Positions 8,037 through 16,725 of a DNA stretch of 64,000 nt are shown one piece after another. This DNA is from JAFGVL01 sp963663245 (GTDB taxonomy: Bacteria > Bacteroidota > Bacteroidia > Bacteroidales > Paludibacteraceae): NCBI GenBank assembly GCA_963663245.1, contig OY760143.1:186001-250000 (forward strand), read 5' to 3'. The notes beneath the pieces are model-generated. The model did no database searches. It was not told the DNA's origin and saw only the letters and a program-made list of their open reading frames with translations. A program made the position numbers and the translations under genes. How positions within the stretch are numbered: position 1 is the stretch's first letter; every line of letters starts with the position of its first letter.

Positions 8037-8059
8037 GTTAATTGATTATTTTTCACTTT

Positions 8060-8099
8060 TAATACCGCATTTATTTATTATAGGTGCGGTATTATTTTT
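8060..8099 (+). terminator. Terminator of the MarR-thioredoxin operon
   Basis: A 10-bp inverted repeat (8060-8069 and 8085-8094, TAATACCGCA/TGCGGTATTA) with a 15-nt loop is followed by TTTTT. It lies 24 bp after the ferredoxin gene. Confidence 0.7.
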
Positions 8100-8100
8100 G
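8093..8100 (+). promoter_or_regulatory. -7 element before the small basic protein gene
   Basis: TATTTTTG matches TAnnTTTG and is 17 bp before the ATG at 8117. TTTA about 20 bp upstream is a weak -33. It overlaps the tail of the preceding terminator. Confidence 0.4.
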
Positions 8101-8116
8101 CTATTATCAAAGCATT

Positions 8117-8353
8117 ATGAAGAAGAAACCATTAAGAAAAACTATAAAAGAATATCTTAAAGCAGTAAAAAAAGCAAACTGTGAAATTAAATTAGAAAAT
8201 TCTAGCGGATTTAAGTCGGTAACGAAGGTACACAAGTCTAAAAAGACCTACAATAGAAAGGAGGGCAAGAAAATAAATTTCGAACCCTCCTTCTTGTTTG
8301 TGCAAAAAAATATTTTTGCACACCAACCCATATCCTACTTCTCTCCTAAATAA
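8117..8353 (+). CDS. Small basic conserved protein of Bacteroidota (unknown function)
   Basis: 78 residues. The first 45 or so (KKPLRKTIKEYLKAVKKANC, then VHKSKKTYNRK) are strongly basic. They resemble a short conserved Bacteroidales protein, usually about 50 residues, that I recall ending near this point. The remaining 30 residues run through the stem of a terminator hairpin (8258-8292) and overlap the 3' end of ahpC by 19 bp. The C-terminal extension may therefore result from a lost stop codon. The ATG at 8117 is chosen because it follows a -7 element. Function is unknown; nucleic-acid contact is plausible from the charge. Confidence 0.55.
   Translation: MKKKPLRKTIKEYLKAVKKANCEIKLENSSGFKSVTKVHKSKKTYNRKEGKKINFEPSFLFVQKNIFAHQPISYFSPK
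8258..8292 (-). terminator. Terminator of ahpC, inside the small-protein ORF
   Basis: An 8-bp inverted repeat (8258-8265 and 8285-8292, AAGGAGGG/CCCTCCTT) with a 19-nt loop. In the ahpC direction it is followed by TTTCTATTG. It lies 43 bp beyond the ahpC stop, within the C-terminal coding stretch of the opposing small ORF. Confidence 0.55.
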
Positions 8354-8967
8354 GAAGAAATTCCTTCTTGAGAAGCTGTTAAACCTTTATCTCCTTTATG
8401 CCAATTAGCTGGACAAACTTCTCCATTTTCTTCAAAAAACTGAAGTGCATCTATCATTCGTATAACTTCATCTACATTTCTTCCAAGTGGCATATCATTT
8501 ACCACTTGATGACGTACAATTCCTTCTTTATCAATTAAAAATAGACCTCTGTATGCCATTGGATTTCCTTCAAAATCTAACTCTCCGTCTTCGTTTACAA
8601 CAAATTCTCCAGCTAAAACATCATAATTTTTCGATATTGTAAGTGTATTATCAACTACTAGTGGATATTTAACGCCACTAATTCCACCTTCTTTTAAGGG
8701 AGTTTGTAACCACTTCCAATGAGAAAATTCAGAATCAACAGAAGCTCCAACTACAATTGTATCTCTGCTTTCAAACTCTTTTGCTTTTTCTTGAAATGCT
8801 AATAGTTCTGTTGGACATACAAAAGTAAAATCTGCAGGGTAAAAGAAAAACACAATATTTTTCTTCCCTACATAATCTCTCAATGAAAAATTTTCTACTA
8901 TTTCGCCGCCATTAATCACGGCTTTTGTTTTAAATTCTGGTGCTTGTTTACCTACTAATACAGACAT
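8335..8967 (-). CDS. ahpC: 2-Cys peroxiredoxin (alkyl hydroperoxide reductase C)
   Basis: 210 residues of the AhpC/Prx1 type. It reduces H2O2, organic hydroperoxides and peroxynitrite. Peroxidatic C51 sits in TFVCPTE and resolving C185 in EVCPANW. The C-terminal YLGEK tail is the mobile helix of typical 2-Cys enzymes. No ahpF is adjacent, so reduction by a thioredoxin is likely; two thioredoxin genes lie 1-2 kb away. It is monocistronic and divergent from dacB. Confidence 0.96.
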   Translation of the reverse strand: MSVLVGKQAPEFKTKAVINGGEIVENFSLRDYVGKKNIVFFFYPADFTFVCPTELLAFQEKAKEFESRDTIVVGASVDSEFSHWKWLQTPLKEGGISGVKYPLVVDNTLTISKNYDVLAGEFVVNEDGELDFEGNPMAYRGLFLIDKEGIVRHQVVNDMPLGRNVDEVIRMIDALQFFEENGEVCPANWHKGDKGLTASQEGISSYLGEK

Positions 8968-9123
8968 AATTATTATTGTTTATTTTGAGTATTCTTGTAT
9001 TTAATTATGCAAATATATAATAAAGTATTTAATTACCCAAATAATTCCTTTAATATTTAATTTAATTCGTCTCTATTTGATAGTGAGATAATTTTTGTAT
9101 TTTCACAGAAAATAACTCTACTT

Positions 9124-10551
9124 ATGAAAAAAATACTCCTTCTAAGCGTTAGTTTTGCACTGTTAATAAACAGCTTTGCGCAAAAAAATCTAAACGAATT
9201 TATTAATGCGCCAAACCTATCTCGAGCTAATATTAGTATCCTAGTTAAAGAAATTGAGAGTGGCGAAATTATTATGGAACATCGTTCTGAGAAAGTGACA
9301 ACACCTGCTTCTACTACTAAATTAGTGACTACTGCAACAGCATTAGAAATGCTCGGGCCTAATTATGCTTTCGAGACTAAACTTCAATATGATGGAAAAA
9401 TAAGAGGGCATGTACTAGAAGGAAATATTTACATATTAGGAAGCGGAGACCCAACTTTAGGGTCTCGTTTTATGGGCGATAAGGAATTCTTAAAAAAATG
9501 GACTGATGCTGTAAAACAATTAGGAATCACTGTGATAAATGGGCGAATAGTTGCTGACCCTAGTCTTTATTCAAGCGAAGGCGTATCTCCAAAATGGCCA
9601 TGGGAAGACTTAGGAAACTATTACGCAGCTGGAGCATACGGATTATCAATATACGATAATCAATATAATTTATCTTTCAAATCTGGGGCTGTCGGCAGTG
9701 TTCCTTTAATTAACAAAGTTACTCCTAGCATCCCAGAACTAAATTTCAAACTGGCCTTAAAAGCAGGAGCTAAAAACAAAGACTCTGCCTACATATATGG
9801 TGCTCCTTTCAATAATCAACGTTTTGTATACGGTTCTATTCCTGCAAATAAAGACGAATTTATAATTAAAGGAGATATCCCAAACCCACCTTTATACTTA
9901 GCTGATCTGTTCATGAAAAAATTAGAAGAGAAAGGCATTGAAATAAGACAAAACACAAAAGTGTTATTTAACCAGCAAGAAGAAAAAGAAGAAGAACGCA
10001 CCGATTTCTTTATAGAAGTGTCTCCTAATTTAGACAGTATTCTTACCAATATTAATCAAAAAAGCAATAACCATTATGCAGAACATGTTTTTCGTCACTT
10101 ATCTCTAGAAAATGAACAAGTGCTACAGGCAAATTCTACAGAAGCTTCAAGAGCAATCGTAAACTTTTGGGGCAATCAAGAAATTGAAACTTCTGGGCTA
10201 GTTATGTATGATGGCTGTGGTTTATCTCCTTCTAATGCCATTTCAGCAAAATTCTTTGTGGATTTATTAATATACGAAAAAACTATTAGCACACACGCTG
10301 ATGCTTTTATTTCAACCCTAGCTGTAGCAGGAGAAAGTGGCACTCTAAAAAGATTTCTTAAAGGGACTAGATTAAAAGGAAAAGTTCAAGCAAAAAGTGG
10401 AAGCATCCGATCAGTACAATGTTTTGCAGGCTACTTAACTGATAAAAATGACAAACAATACGCTTTTGCCATTTTAGTTGACAACTATTCAGGCATAAGA
10501 AAAAAAGTTGTCAAGCAAATTGAAAATCTCTTGCTTTCAGTAGGAAAATAA
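9124..10551 (+). CDS. dacB: D-Ala-D-Ala carboxypeptidase/endopeptidase, PBP4 family
   Basis: 475 residues with a signal peptide (ends NSFAQ). The class C-type penicillin-binding motifs are in order: SxxK at S63-TTK66, SNN at 314-316, and KSG in KAKSGS near residue 420 in place of KTG. A large insert between SxxK and SNN (about 245 residues) is typical of DacB/PBP4. It acts in the periplasm, trimming pentapeptide stems and cutting D-Ala-mDAP crosslinks. birA follows after 9 bp, a likely two-gene operon. Other murein genes lie nearby (PASTA protein, ddl, NlpC/P60 protein, amidase). Confidence 0.93.
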   Translation: MKKILLLSVSFALLINSFAQKNLNEFINAPNLSRANISILVKEIESGEIIMEHRSEKVTTPASTTKLVTTATALEMLGPNYAFETKLQYDGKIRGHVLEGNIYILGSGDPTLGSRFMGDKEFLKKWTDAVKQLGITVINGRIVADPSLYSSEGVSPKWPWEDLGNYYAAGAYGLSIYDNQYNLSFKSGAVGSVPLINKVTPSIPELNFKLALKAGAKNKDSAYIYGAPFNNQRFVYGSIPANKDEFIIKGDIPNPPLYLADLFMKKLEEKGIEIRQNTKVLFNQQEEKEEERTDFFIEVSPNLDSILTNINQKSNNHYAEHVFRHLSLENEQVLQANSTEASRAIVNFWGNQEIETSGLVMYDGCGLSPSNAISAKFFVDLLIYEKTISTHADAFISTLAVAGESGTLKRFLKGTRLKGKVQAKSGSIRSVQCFAGYLTDKNDKQYAFAILVDNYSGIRKKVVKQIENLLLSVGK

Positions 10552-10560
10552 AAAGATCGC

Positions 10561-11295
10561 ATGGCAGAAATAATTTATCTAAAAGAGGTCGAATCAACAA
10601 ACCATCACCTCTCTTATCTACTAAGAAAGAAGAGTTTGCCCGAAGGAAGTATTGTTCTTACTGACTTCCAGAGTGCTGGAAAAGGACAAGCAAACAACTC
10701 CTGGGAATCAGAAAAAGGTAAAAACCTCACTTTTAGTATTGTATTATACCCTTCAATAATTACAGCATCTAATCAATTTATTATTTCCCAAGTTATTTCT
10801 CTCGCAATAATTGATAGTCTAAAAGACAAAATTAAAAATACATCAATCAAATGGCCTAATGACATTTATGTTGAAGATAAAAAAATTGGAGGTATTTTAA
10901 TTGAAAATATTATTGCTGGCAATAACATAGAATCATCAGTAATAGGAATTGGACTAAATGTAAACCAAACAATATTTCATAGCAATGCTCCAAACCCAAT
11001 TTCATTAAAGCAATTAATTAATTCTGATTCTGATTTGAAGCTATTGTTAAAAGAAATAATTGGCAATATTTTTGTACGTTACAATGAAGTATTTGAAAAG
11101 CCTAAAAATATTATTTCAGAAAAATATTTCTCTTGTCTTTACATGAAAGATACAATCTGTAGATATAAGTCTAAAAAAGAGATTTTTAAGGCAAGAATCA
11201 AAGAAGTAAAGCCTTCTGGAGAATTAACTTTAGAAAAGATTGATGGGGGGACAGAAACTTATTGGTATAAAGAAGTAAAATTAATCATTGACTAA
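10561..11295 (+). CDS. birA: Biotin-[acetyl-CoA-carboxylase] ligase, monofunctional
   Basis: 244 residues, catalytic domain only; the N-terminal DNA-binding domain of E. coli BirA is absent, so it is not a biotin repressor. Motifs: AGKGQANNSWES in place of GRGRxGR..W, IKWPNDIYVEDKKIGGILIE and VIGIGLNVNQ. The glutamine and asparagine in the adenylate-binding loop are a mild variation. It forms biotinyl-5'-AMP and transfers biotin to carboxylase carrier lysines in the cytosol. Confidence 0.93.
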   Translation: MAEIIYLKEVESTNHHLSYLLRKKSLPEGSIVLTDFQSAGKGQANNSWESEKGKNLTFSIVLYPSIITASNQFIISQVISLAIIDSLKDKIKNTSIKWPNDIYVEDKKIGGILIENIIAGNNIESSVIGIGLNVNQTIFHSNAPNPISLKQLINSDSDLKLLLKEIIGNIFVRYNEVFEKPKNIISEKYFSCLYMKDTICRYKSKKEIFKARIKEVKPSGELTLEKIDGGTETYWYKEVKLIID

Positions 11296-11331
11296 TGGTG
11301 ATAACTTTTTTGTTTTATTTCTAAATATCTT

Positions 11332-11361
11332 TTTGTGATTAGAATTTAAGATTTATATTTG
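11332..11361 (+). promoter_or_regulatory. Promoter of the tandem GyrI-like genes
   Basis: -33 TTTG (11332-11335) and -7 TATATTTG (11354-11361) are separated by 18 bp. The predicted start gives a leader of about 70 nt before the ATG. Confidence 0.65.
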
Positions 11362-11439
11362 CACAATCTTTTTTTACATGTTTTTTATGGTAAAATACTC
11401 TTTTATGCTAAATTTACATAAAATAACTAAAAAAATAGT

Positions 11440-12081
11440 ATGTGTATGGGCGCTATAATAGCTGTTTTCGAAATAGGGACTGTAATCGCATCAATAGTTC
11501 CAACAGCACTATTTTTAGCTTTAATCATATATAAAACTAGTGGCACTGTTCCTAAAGTAGTTAGAACAAGCGTCCCTCTTAAAGTAGCAGGGGTATCAAA
11601 AATGACGACTAACAGTTCTTTTATTGAAGATGATGCTCATCTGTGGAAAGAATTTAGAAAAGTCAAAAACGAAAATTTAATATTCAAGAAAAAAGGTAGT
11701 GCTTTTAGTTATGCTCTGATTAAAATGATGCCTAAAGAAGCTCCTTGGGGACACGAAAAGAGTGCAGATAATACATCTTGGAGATATTTAATTGGAGATA
11801 TCGTTCCTAATTTCAGAGATATACCGAAAGGGTTTGAGCCTGAAGAATTTAAAAACGGAACCTTTGTAATGGTTCAGCGTTCTTTCAAAAGAAAAGTCCC
11901 ATGGGTTTCCGTAACTTTAAAAATTGAAAAATTTCTTTACGATAAATGGTTACCTAAATCAAAATACGAAATAGACCCTAGCTCACTTATTAAATCCGTT
12001 GAGCTTCACAATAAAAGAAAAAACAGTAAAAAAAGAACTATAATATTTTACGTTGCAGTAAGAAAGAAAGTTATAACTTAA
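11440..12081 (+). CDS. Membrane-anchored GyrI-like effector-binding domain protein, copy 1
   Basis: 213 residues. An N-terminal hydrophobic helix (residues 5-32, AVFEIGTVIASIVPTALFLA) is followed by a domain whose second half resembles GyrI/AraC effector-binding modules: IPKGFEPEEFKNGTFVMVQ, then FLYDKWLPKSKYEIDPSS and a C-terminal TIIFYVAVRKK strand. The WLPxSxYE motif is the best match. No HTH is present. It may bind a small cationic or hydrophobic ligand at the inner-membrane surface; this is inference. It is paralogous to the next gene and shares its promoter. Confidence 0.65.
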   Translation: MCMGAIIAVFEIGTVIASIVPTALFLALIIYKTSGTVPKVVRTSVPLKVAGVSKMTTNSSFIEDDAHLWKEFRKVKNENLIFKKKGSAFSYALIKMMPKEAPWGHEKSADNTSWRYLIGDIVPNFRDIPKGFEPEEFKNGTFVMVQRSFKRKVPWVSVTLKIEKFLYDKWLPKSKYEIDPSSLIKSVELHNKRKNSKKRTIIFYVAVRKKVIT

Positions 12082-12137
12082 TTCAAGTTATACACACATT
12101 TCTTTTTTAAAACAATTAATTTATAACCTTAAATCTT

Positions 12138-12776
12138 ATGAACATAAGCACTATAATTGTTGCCGTAGATGCTGGAACTATAGTAGCCGCGATTATACCT
12201 TCGGCATTATTTCTAGCTCTTATATTCTACAACACTTTGTGGAAAGGTGGAGGCTATACTATAAAGCCTGTTAGAACTAAGCTTGTGGCAAAAGTTGTAG
12301 GGATAGCAACTAATACAACTAATGACACATTTATAGAAGATGACTTGCTTTTGTGGAAAGAATTCAAAAGAATTAGAGATAAAAACTTAGTCTCTGACAA
12401 AAAAGAAAATCACAGTTTTGTCTCAGTTCAAATGAATAAAAATAAAGAGGCTAAAACATGGGAATACTTAATTGGAAGAATTGTTACTGATTTTACTGAT
12501 ATTCCAACAGGATTTAAGACAATTGAGATTGAACCTCAATCTTATTTATCCGTTCATTTAAATGTCAAAAATGAAGAGTCTTGGGGAGAAACTGTGACAA
12601 AATTAGAACACCACATTTTAACTAAATGGCTACCTGATTCAAGCTACGAATTAAAAACAGATTCTGCTGTTAAGTCTATTGTTTACCATGACAAAAGAGA
12701 CAAAAAAAATACCCGTACAATAATATACTATTTGGCGGTTAAAGAAAAACCTAGACCAGATGAAACATACGCATAA
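12138..12776 (+). CDS. Membrane-anchored GyrI-like effector-binding domain protein, copy 2
   Basis: 212 residues, a paralogue of the preceding gene 56 bp upstream. The layout is the same: N-terminal hydrophobic helix (residues 5-33), TFIEDDLLLWKEF near residue 65, IPTGFKTIEIEPQSYLSVH, then ILTKWLPDSSYELKTDS and a terminal TIIYYLAVKEK strand. The two diverge most between residues 85 and 110 and in the putative pocket, suggesting distinct ligands. It ends just before a strong terminator. Function is unknown; a sensor or sponge for lipophilic compounds is one possibility. Confidence 0.65.
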   Translation: MNISTIIVAVDAGTIVAAIIPSALFLALIFYNTLWKGGGYTIKPVRTKLVAKVVGIATNTTNDTFIEDDLLLWKEFKRIRDKNLVSDKKENHSFVSVQMNKNKEAKTWEYLIGRIVTDFTDIPTGFKTIEIEPQSYLSVHLNVKNEESWGETVTKLEHHILTKWLPDSSYELKTDSAVKSIVYHDKRDKKNTRTIIYYLAVKEKPRPDETYA

Positions 12777-12794
12777 CATTAATTCTAATATTTT

Positions 12795-12838
12795 ACAAAA
12801 AAGAAGCCTTATCTACAAAGATAAGGCTTCTTTTTTGT
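12795..12838 (+). terminator. Strong intrinsic terminator after the GyrI-like pair
   Basis: A 20-bp perfect inverted repeat (12795-12814 and 12819-12838) with an ACAA loop. The stem core AAGAAGCCTTATCT ends in TTTTTT on its right arm. The A/T ends make it bidirectional. Confidence 0.9.
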
Positions 12839-12920
12839 AGGCATAATAATTGAAAGAACTGTTATCATTTTAAATTATTCGTTTTAATGATTTGATGATT
12901 ATATTTTATAAATTTGTATT

Positions 12921-13526
12921 ATGAGATTTCGTCAAAAAATATTGCTACTAATATTTTTATCCTTTTTATTCTTAAATGGATACTCTCAACACTATGTTGA
13001 TGAACAAGGACGAAGCTTATATGAATTACAAATCAACAGCACTCACGACACACTTATTTTAGCCAATCTTCACCCTTTGTATGTTTTTACGCCACTAAAA
13101 TTTAAAAATAAGAGACAAGAACGATTCTATTGGAAAACAGTAAGAGATGTGAAAAAGACGCTTCCTTACGCACAGATTGTTGGGAAAACACTAGAAGAAG
13201 CAAATAACGACCTAATAAAATTACCTGATGATAAATCTCGTCGGGAATATCTGAAAAACCTTGAGAAACAAGTGAAAAAAAAATATGAAGGTGATTTAAG
13301 AGAGATGACCTTTAGCCAAGGAAAAATGCTCATTAAACTTATTAATAGAGAAACAAGCTATACCTCATACGATTTAATAAAAATATATCGAGGTGCTTTT
13401 GTTGCAAGTTTTTGGCAAGGCATTGCTCGTCTTTTTAGAACAGATCTAAAAATGCAGTACGATGCCAAAAATAAAGAAAAAATAATTGAACGAGTTATTT
13501 TACTTGTAGAGTCTGGTCAATTATAA
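12921..13526 (+). CDS. DUF4294 family exported protein
   Basis: 201 residues with a signal peptide (ends LNGYSQ-H). The pattern FTPLKFKNKRQERFYWKTVRD, then YAQIVGKTLEE and a basic helical segment, matches DUF4294, a Bacteroidota family without known function. The end (MLIKLINRETSYTSYDLIKI, then YRGAFVASFWQGIARLF) is the most conserved part as I recall it. Predicted periplasmic or membrane-associated. A TAAATTTG sequence lies unusually close to the ATG (4 bp), so the transcript may be almost leaderless. ychF follows after 84 bp with its own promoter. Confidence 0.8.
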   Translation: MRFRQKILLLIFLSFLFLNGYSQHYVDEQGRSLYELQINSTHDTLILANLHPLYVFTPLKFKNKRQERFYWKTVRDVKKTLPYAQIVGKTLEEANNDLIKLPDDKSRREYLKNLEKQVKKKYEGDLREMTFSQGKMLIKLINRETSYTSYDLIKIYRGAFVASFWQGIARLFRTDLKMQYDAKNKEKIIERVILLVESGQL

Positions 13527-13554
13527 GTTAGTCTAGGTTTCTCCCTAAAGCTCC

Positions 13555-13585
13555 TTTGTTCTTTCAATCCCTTTGAGTACATTTG
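13555..13585 (+). promoter_or_regulatory. Promoter of ychF
   Basis: -33 TTTG (13555-13558) and -7 TACATTTG (13578-13585) with a 19-bp spacer, an excellent match to the Bacteroidota consensus. The start codon is 26 bp downstream. Confidence 0.75.
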
Positions 13586-13610
13586 TGGGCTTAATTCAAA
13601 TCTTTTTATT

Positions 13611-14714
13611 ATGGCTTTACAATGTGGAATCGTCGGCTTACCTAATGTTGGTAAATCGACCTTATTTAACTGCTTATCAAATGCAAAGGCACAAGCTGCC
13701 AATTTTCCTTTTTGCACTATAGAACCTAATGTTGGAGTAATAACTGTTCCAGACGAAAGACTAGAAAAACTCTCTGAGCTTATTAAACCACAACGTATTG
13801 TTCCCACTACTGTGGAAATAGTTGACATAGCAGGCTTAGTTAAAGGCGCTAGCAAAGGAGAAGGGCTTGGTAATAAATTCTTAGCTAATATTAGAGAAAC
13901 AGATGCAATATTACATGTATTACGTTGTTTTGAGAATGAAAACATAACACACGTAGATGGGAGCATTAACCCTGTAAGAGACAAGGAAATTATTGATATT
14001 GAATTGCAATTTAAAGATCTTGAGACTGTAGAAAACCGCTTATCAAAAGTTCAAAAACAGGCACAAACTGGTGGGGATAAAATAGCAAAATTACAATACG
14101 ACATATTAGTTCAATACAAAGAAGCTTTATTACAAGGAAAATCAGCTCGAACAGTAGAAATTGACAATAAAGAACAAGCTAAATTAGTAAAAGAATTTGG
14201 GTTGCTTACTAACAAACCTGTAATGTACATTTGCAATGTAGATGAAGCTGCTGCTGTAAAAGGAAATGCCTATGTAGATGCCGTTCGTGAAGCAGTTAAA
14301 GACGAAGATGCTGAAATTCTAATTGTAGCTGCAGCAACAGAAGCCGACATTGCTGAATTAGAAACCTTTGATGAAAGACAAATGTTTTTAGAAGAAGCAG
14401 GCTTAAAAGAATCAGGTGTTACTAGATTAATAAAAGCTGCTTATCGCCTTTTAAACCTTCAAACTTACTTAACGGCAGGTGTTCAAGAAGTCAGAGCCTG
14501 GACTTTCTTAGAAGGATACAAAGCCCCCCAATGTGCTGGGGTCATTCATACGGACTTTGAAAAAGGCTTTATTCGTGCAGAAGTAATAAAATACGATAAC
14601 TTCATCAAGTATGGATCTGAAACAGCCTGTAAAGAGGCTGGAAAAATGGCTGTAGAAGGGAAAGAATATATTGTTCAAGATGGAGACATAATGCATTTTC
14701 GTTTTAATGTATAA
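13611..14714 (+). CDS. ychF: Ribosome-binding ATPase YchF (OLA1 family)
   Basis: 367 residues, full length. P-loop GLPNVGKST (residues 9-17), G3 DIAGLVKGAS, and NVDE in place of the guanine-specifying NKxD, which explains the family's preference for ATP. A coiled-coil region lies near residues 130-180 and a TGS domain at the C terminus (QTYLTAGVQEVRAWTF, then HTDFEKGFIRAEV). It binds the 70S ribosome and 50S subunit and affects translation and stress responses. It is followed by the PASTA-rluD-ddl operon with its own -7 element. Confidence 0.97.
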   Translation: MALQCGIVGLPNVGKSTLFNCLSNAKAQAANFPFCTIEPNVGVITVPDERLEKLSELIKPQRIVPTTVEIVDIAGLVKGASKGEGLGNKFLANIRETDAILHVLRCFENENITHVDGSINPVRDKEIIDIELQFKDLETVENRLSKVQKQAQTGGDKIAKLQYDILVQYKEALLQGKSARTVEIDNKEQAKLVKEFGLLTNKPVMYICNVDEAAAVKGNAYVDAVREAVKDEDAEILIVAAATEADIAELETFDERQMFLEEAGLKESGVTRLIKAAYRLLNLQTYLTAGVQEVRAWTFLEGYKAPQCAGVIHTDFEKGFIRAEVIKYDNFIKYGSETACKEAGKMAVEGKEYIVQDGDIMHFRFNV

Positions 14715-14742
14715 ACATGTGTCAACTTTTCATATATTTTTA

Positions 14743-14750
14743 TACATTTG
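14743..14750 (+). promoter_or_regulatory. -7 element of the PASTA-rluD-ddl operon
   Basis: TACATTTG lies 26 bp before the start codon; no clear -33 TTTG is seen at the expected distance. Confidence 0.5.
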
Positions 14751-14776
14751 AATATTGAAAATATACTTATTTAACC

Positions 14777-15658
14777 ATGGCACAGAAAAATAAATCAACT
14801 TTCTTTAGCTTTATTTTCAGCAAACTATTCCTCAAAAATTTAGGTATTGCCTTAGGTATTATTCTATTATCTGCACTTATTGCATTCTTTTCTTTAAATA
14901 GATATACGCAACACGGAGAGTCTATTGAAGTCCCTAATTTAAGGAATAAAAATATTAACGAAGCCATAACAATATTAAAATATACTGAGCTAAATTACGA
15001 AATAATCGACTCTGTATATTTATCTGGAAAACCTGCTGGCGCAATTATAGAGCAAATCCCTGCACCCAAAGAAAAAATCAAGAAATACAGAAAAATATAT
15101 TTAACAATTAATAGTTATTCAAAACCATTAGTTACACTACCAGATGTGCGAGACTTATCCTACAGAAATGCTAGAGCAACTATTGAAGCCATAGGTCTTA
15201 AAATAGCAGCGGTACAATATGTACCCTGGGAATACAAAGACCTTGTAAAAAACATAAAACAAAATGGTGTTATTTTAGAACCAGGAGCTCGAATACCTCG
15301 AGAATCACTTGTTGTCCTTGTTGTTGGAAGAGGCCAATCAGGAGGTGAAGGGATATCATGTCCAAGCTTACGTGGATTAAGCCTCACAGAAGCGACACAC
15401 ATAGCTAACAGAGATTCTTTATATATTCGTTCCACAGTGTTTACAGATGAACCTATAAACGCAGCTGATTCAGCACTATTTATTGTTTACAAACAACGTC
15501 CAATTAAAGGTTCTCCTATATTCTTTGGTGCTTCCATAAATATTTGGCTCACAAAAGATAAGTCAATGCTTTCCTCAACAGAAGAAGAATTTATCCGTCA
15601 AAAAGAAGACTCGATAAAAAACACACAAGAACACTCAGACATAGAGGATTTCTTTTAA
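14777..15658 (+). CDS. PASTA-domain membrane protein
   Basis: 293 residues. One N-terminal transmembrane helix (about residues 21-41) is followed by three PASTA repeats (starting at SIEVPNLRNKNINEA, VTLPDVRDLSYRNARATIEA and ISCPSLRGLSLTEATHIANR) and an acidic tail ending DIEDFF. PASTA domains bind uncrosslinked muropeptides or beta-lactams. No kinase or PBP domain is attached, so it is a stand-alone cell-wall sensor or scaffold in the periplasm. Its stop overlaps the rluD start by 1 base; with ddl this gives a wall-linked operon. Confidence 0.9.
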   Translation: MAQKNKSTFFSFIFSKLFLKNLGIALGIILLSALIAFFSLNRYTQHGESIEVPNLRNKNINEAITILKYTELNYEIIDSVYLSGKPAGAIIEQIPAPKEKIKKYRKIYLTINSYSKPLVTLPDVRDLSYRNARATIEAIGLKIAAVQYVPWEYKDLVKNIKQNGVILEPGARIPRESLVVLVVGRGQSGGEGISCPSLRGLSLTEATHIANRDSLYIRSTVFTDEPINAADSALFIVYKQRPIKGSPIFFGASINIWLTKDKSMLSSTEEEFIRQKEDSIKNTQEHSDIEDFF

Positions 15659-16719
15659 TGCATAATATGAATAACGATTTAGAAGAACAAGACATAGATA
15701 GTTTAGACCCTAAAGAGCTATTTGAACACCACCGTTTTATTGTAGATAAAGGTCAAACTATTACTAGAATTGACAAATATCTAGTTAATACAATGCCTGA
15801 TATTTCTCGAAACCGAATTCAAGATGCAGCAGCAGCTGATTCAATTCTTGTTAATGATAAGCCTGTAAAATCTAACTATCGTATCAAGCCCAACGATATA
15901 ATTTCTATTCAACTAGCATATCCCCCAACTGAATTTGAAATTATTCCCCAAGACATCCCTATCAACATTGTTTATGAAGACGAAGATATTATTCTTATAA
16001 ATAAGACTCCAGGAATAGTAGTTCACCCTGGATTTGGGAACTTTGAAGGGACACTATTAAATGCAATAGCATGGCACCTAAAAGACCATAAAGATTTTGA
16101 TATAAACAACCCAAATATTGGTCTTGTTCACAGAATTGACAAAGATACTTCAGGACTCCTGTTAATTGCTAAAAATGAAGATGCCAAAGCAAAACTATCT
16201 AAACAGTTTTTTGACAAGACTACCCATAGAAGATATGTTGCATTAGTATGGGGAAGCGTAGAAAGAGATGAAGGAACTATTATTGGTAATATAGCACGCA
16301 ACCCTAAAGATCGTATGCAAATGGGTGTATTTCCTTCTGATAGCGGAATTGGAAAACATGCTGTAACTCACTATAAAATATTAGAACGATTAGGTTATGT
16401 GTCTCTTGTAGAATGCCAACTTGAAACTGGTCGAACGCATCAAATACGAGCTCATATGAAGCACATTGGGCATACCTTATTTAACGACGCTAGATATGGC
16501 GGAAATGATGTTTTACGTGGAACTACCTTTACTAAGTATAAACAGTATGTACATAATTGCTTTGCTTTATGTCCAAGACAAGCTTTACACGCTAAAGAGC
16601 TAGGGTTTATTCATCCACGTACAGGTAAAGAAATGAAATTTGATTCTCCAATTCCTGCTGATATACAAGCATTAATTGACAAATGGAGAGGGTATGTCTC
16701 CAATAGAAATATTGAATAA
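15658..16719 (+). CDS. rluD: 23S rRNA pseudouridine synthase RluD-type
   Basis: 353 residues. An S4 RNA-binding domain (about residues 36-80, ITRIDKYLVNTMPDISRNRI) precedes the RluA-family catalytic core with HRIDKDTSGLLLIAKN and catalytic D161. Conserved RTHQIRAHMKHIGH follows. RluD modifies helix 69 of 23S rRNA; paralogues RluA and RluC differ in target, so the exact uridines are inferred. A second Met at residue 4 is an alternative start. ddl follows after 6 bp. Confidence 0.92.
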   Translation: MHNMNNDLEEQDIDSLDPKELFEHHRFIVDKGQTITRIDKYLVNTMPDISRNRIQDAAAADSILVNDKPVKSNYRIKPNDIISIQLAYPPTEFEIIPQDIPINIVYEDEDIILINKTPGIVVHPGFGNFEGTLLNAIAWHLKDHKDFDINNPNIGLVHRIDKDTSGLLLIAKNEDAKAKLSKQFFDKTTHRRYVALVWGSVERDEGTIIGNIARNPKDRMQMGVFPSDSGIGKHAVTHYKILERLGYVSLVECQLETGRTHQIRAHMKHIGHTLFNDARYGGNDVLRGTTFTKYKQYVHNCFALCPRQALHAKELGFIHPRTGKEMKFDSPIPADIQALIDKWRGYVSNRNIE

Positions 16720-16725
16720 AAAATT

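Noticed and set aside
7912..8160. 82-residue frame overlapping the small ferredoxin
   Set aside because: The ferredoxin frame has two Cys-rich motifs; this one runs across its stop and the terminator hairpin.
13517..13984. 155-residue frame opposite the start of ychF
   Set aside because: ychF is complete with P-loop and its own promoter, and the opposite frame has no domain or start signal.
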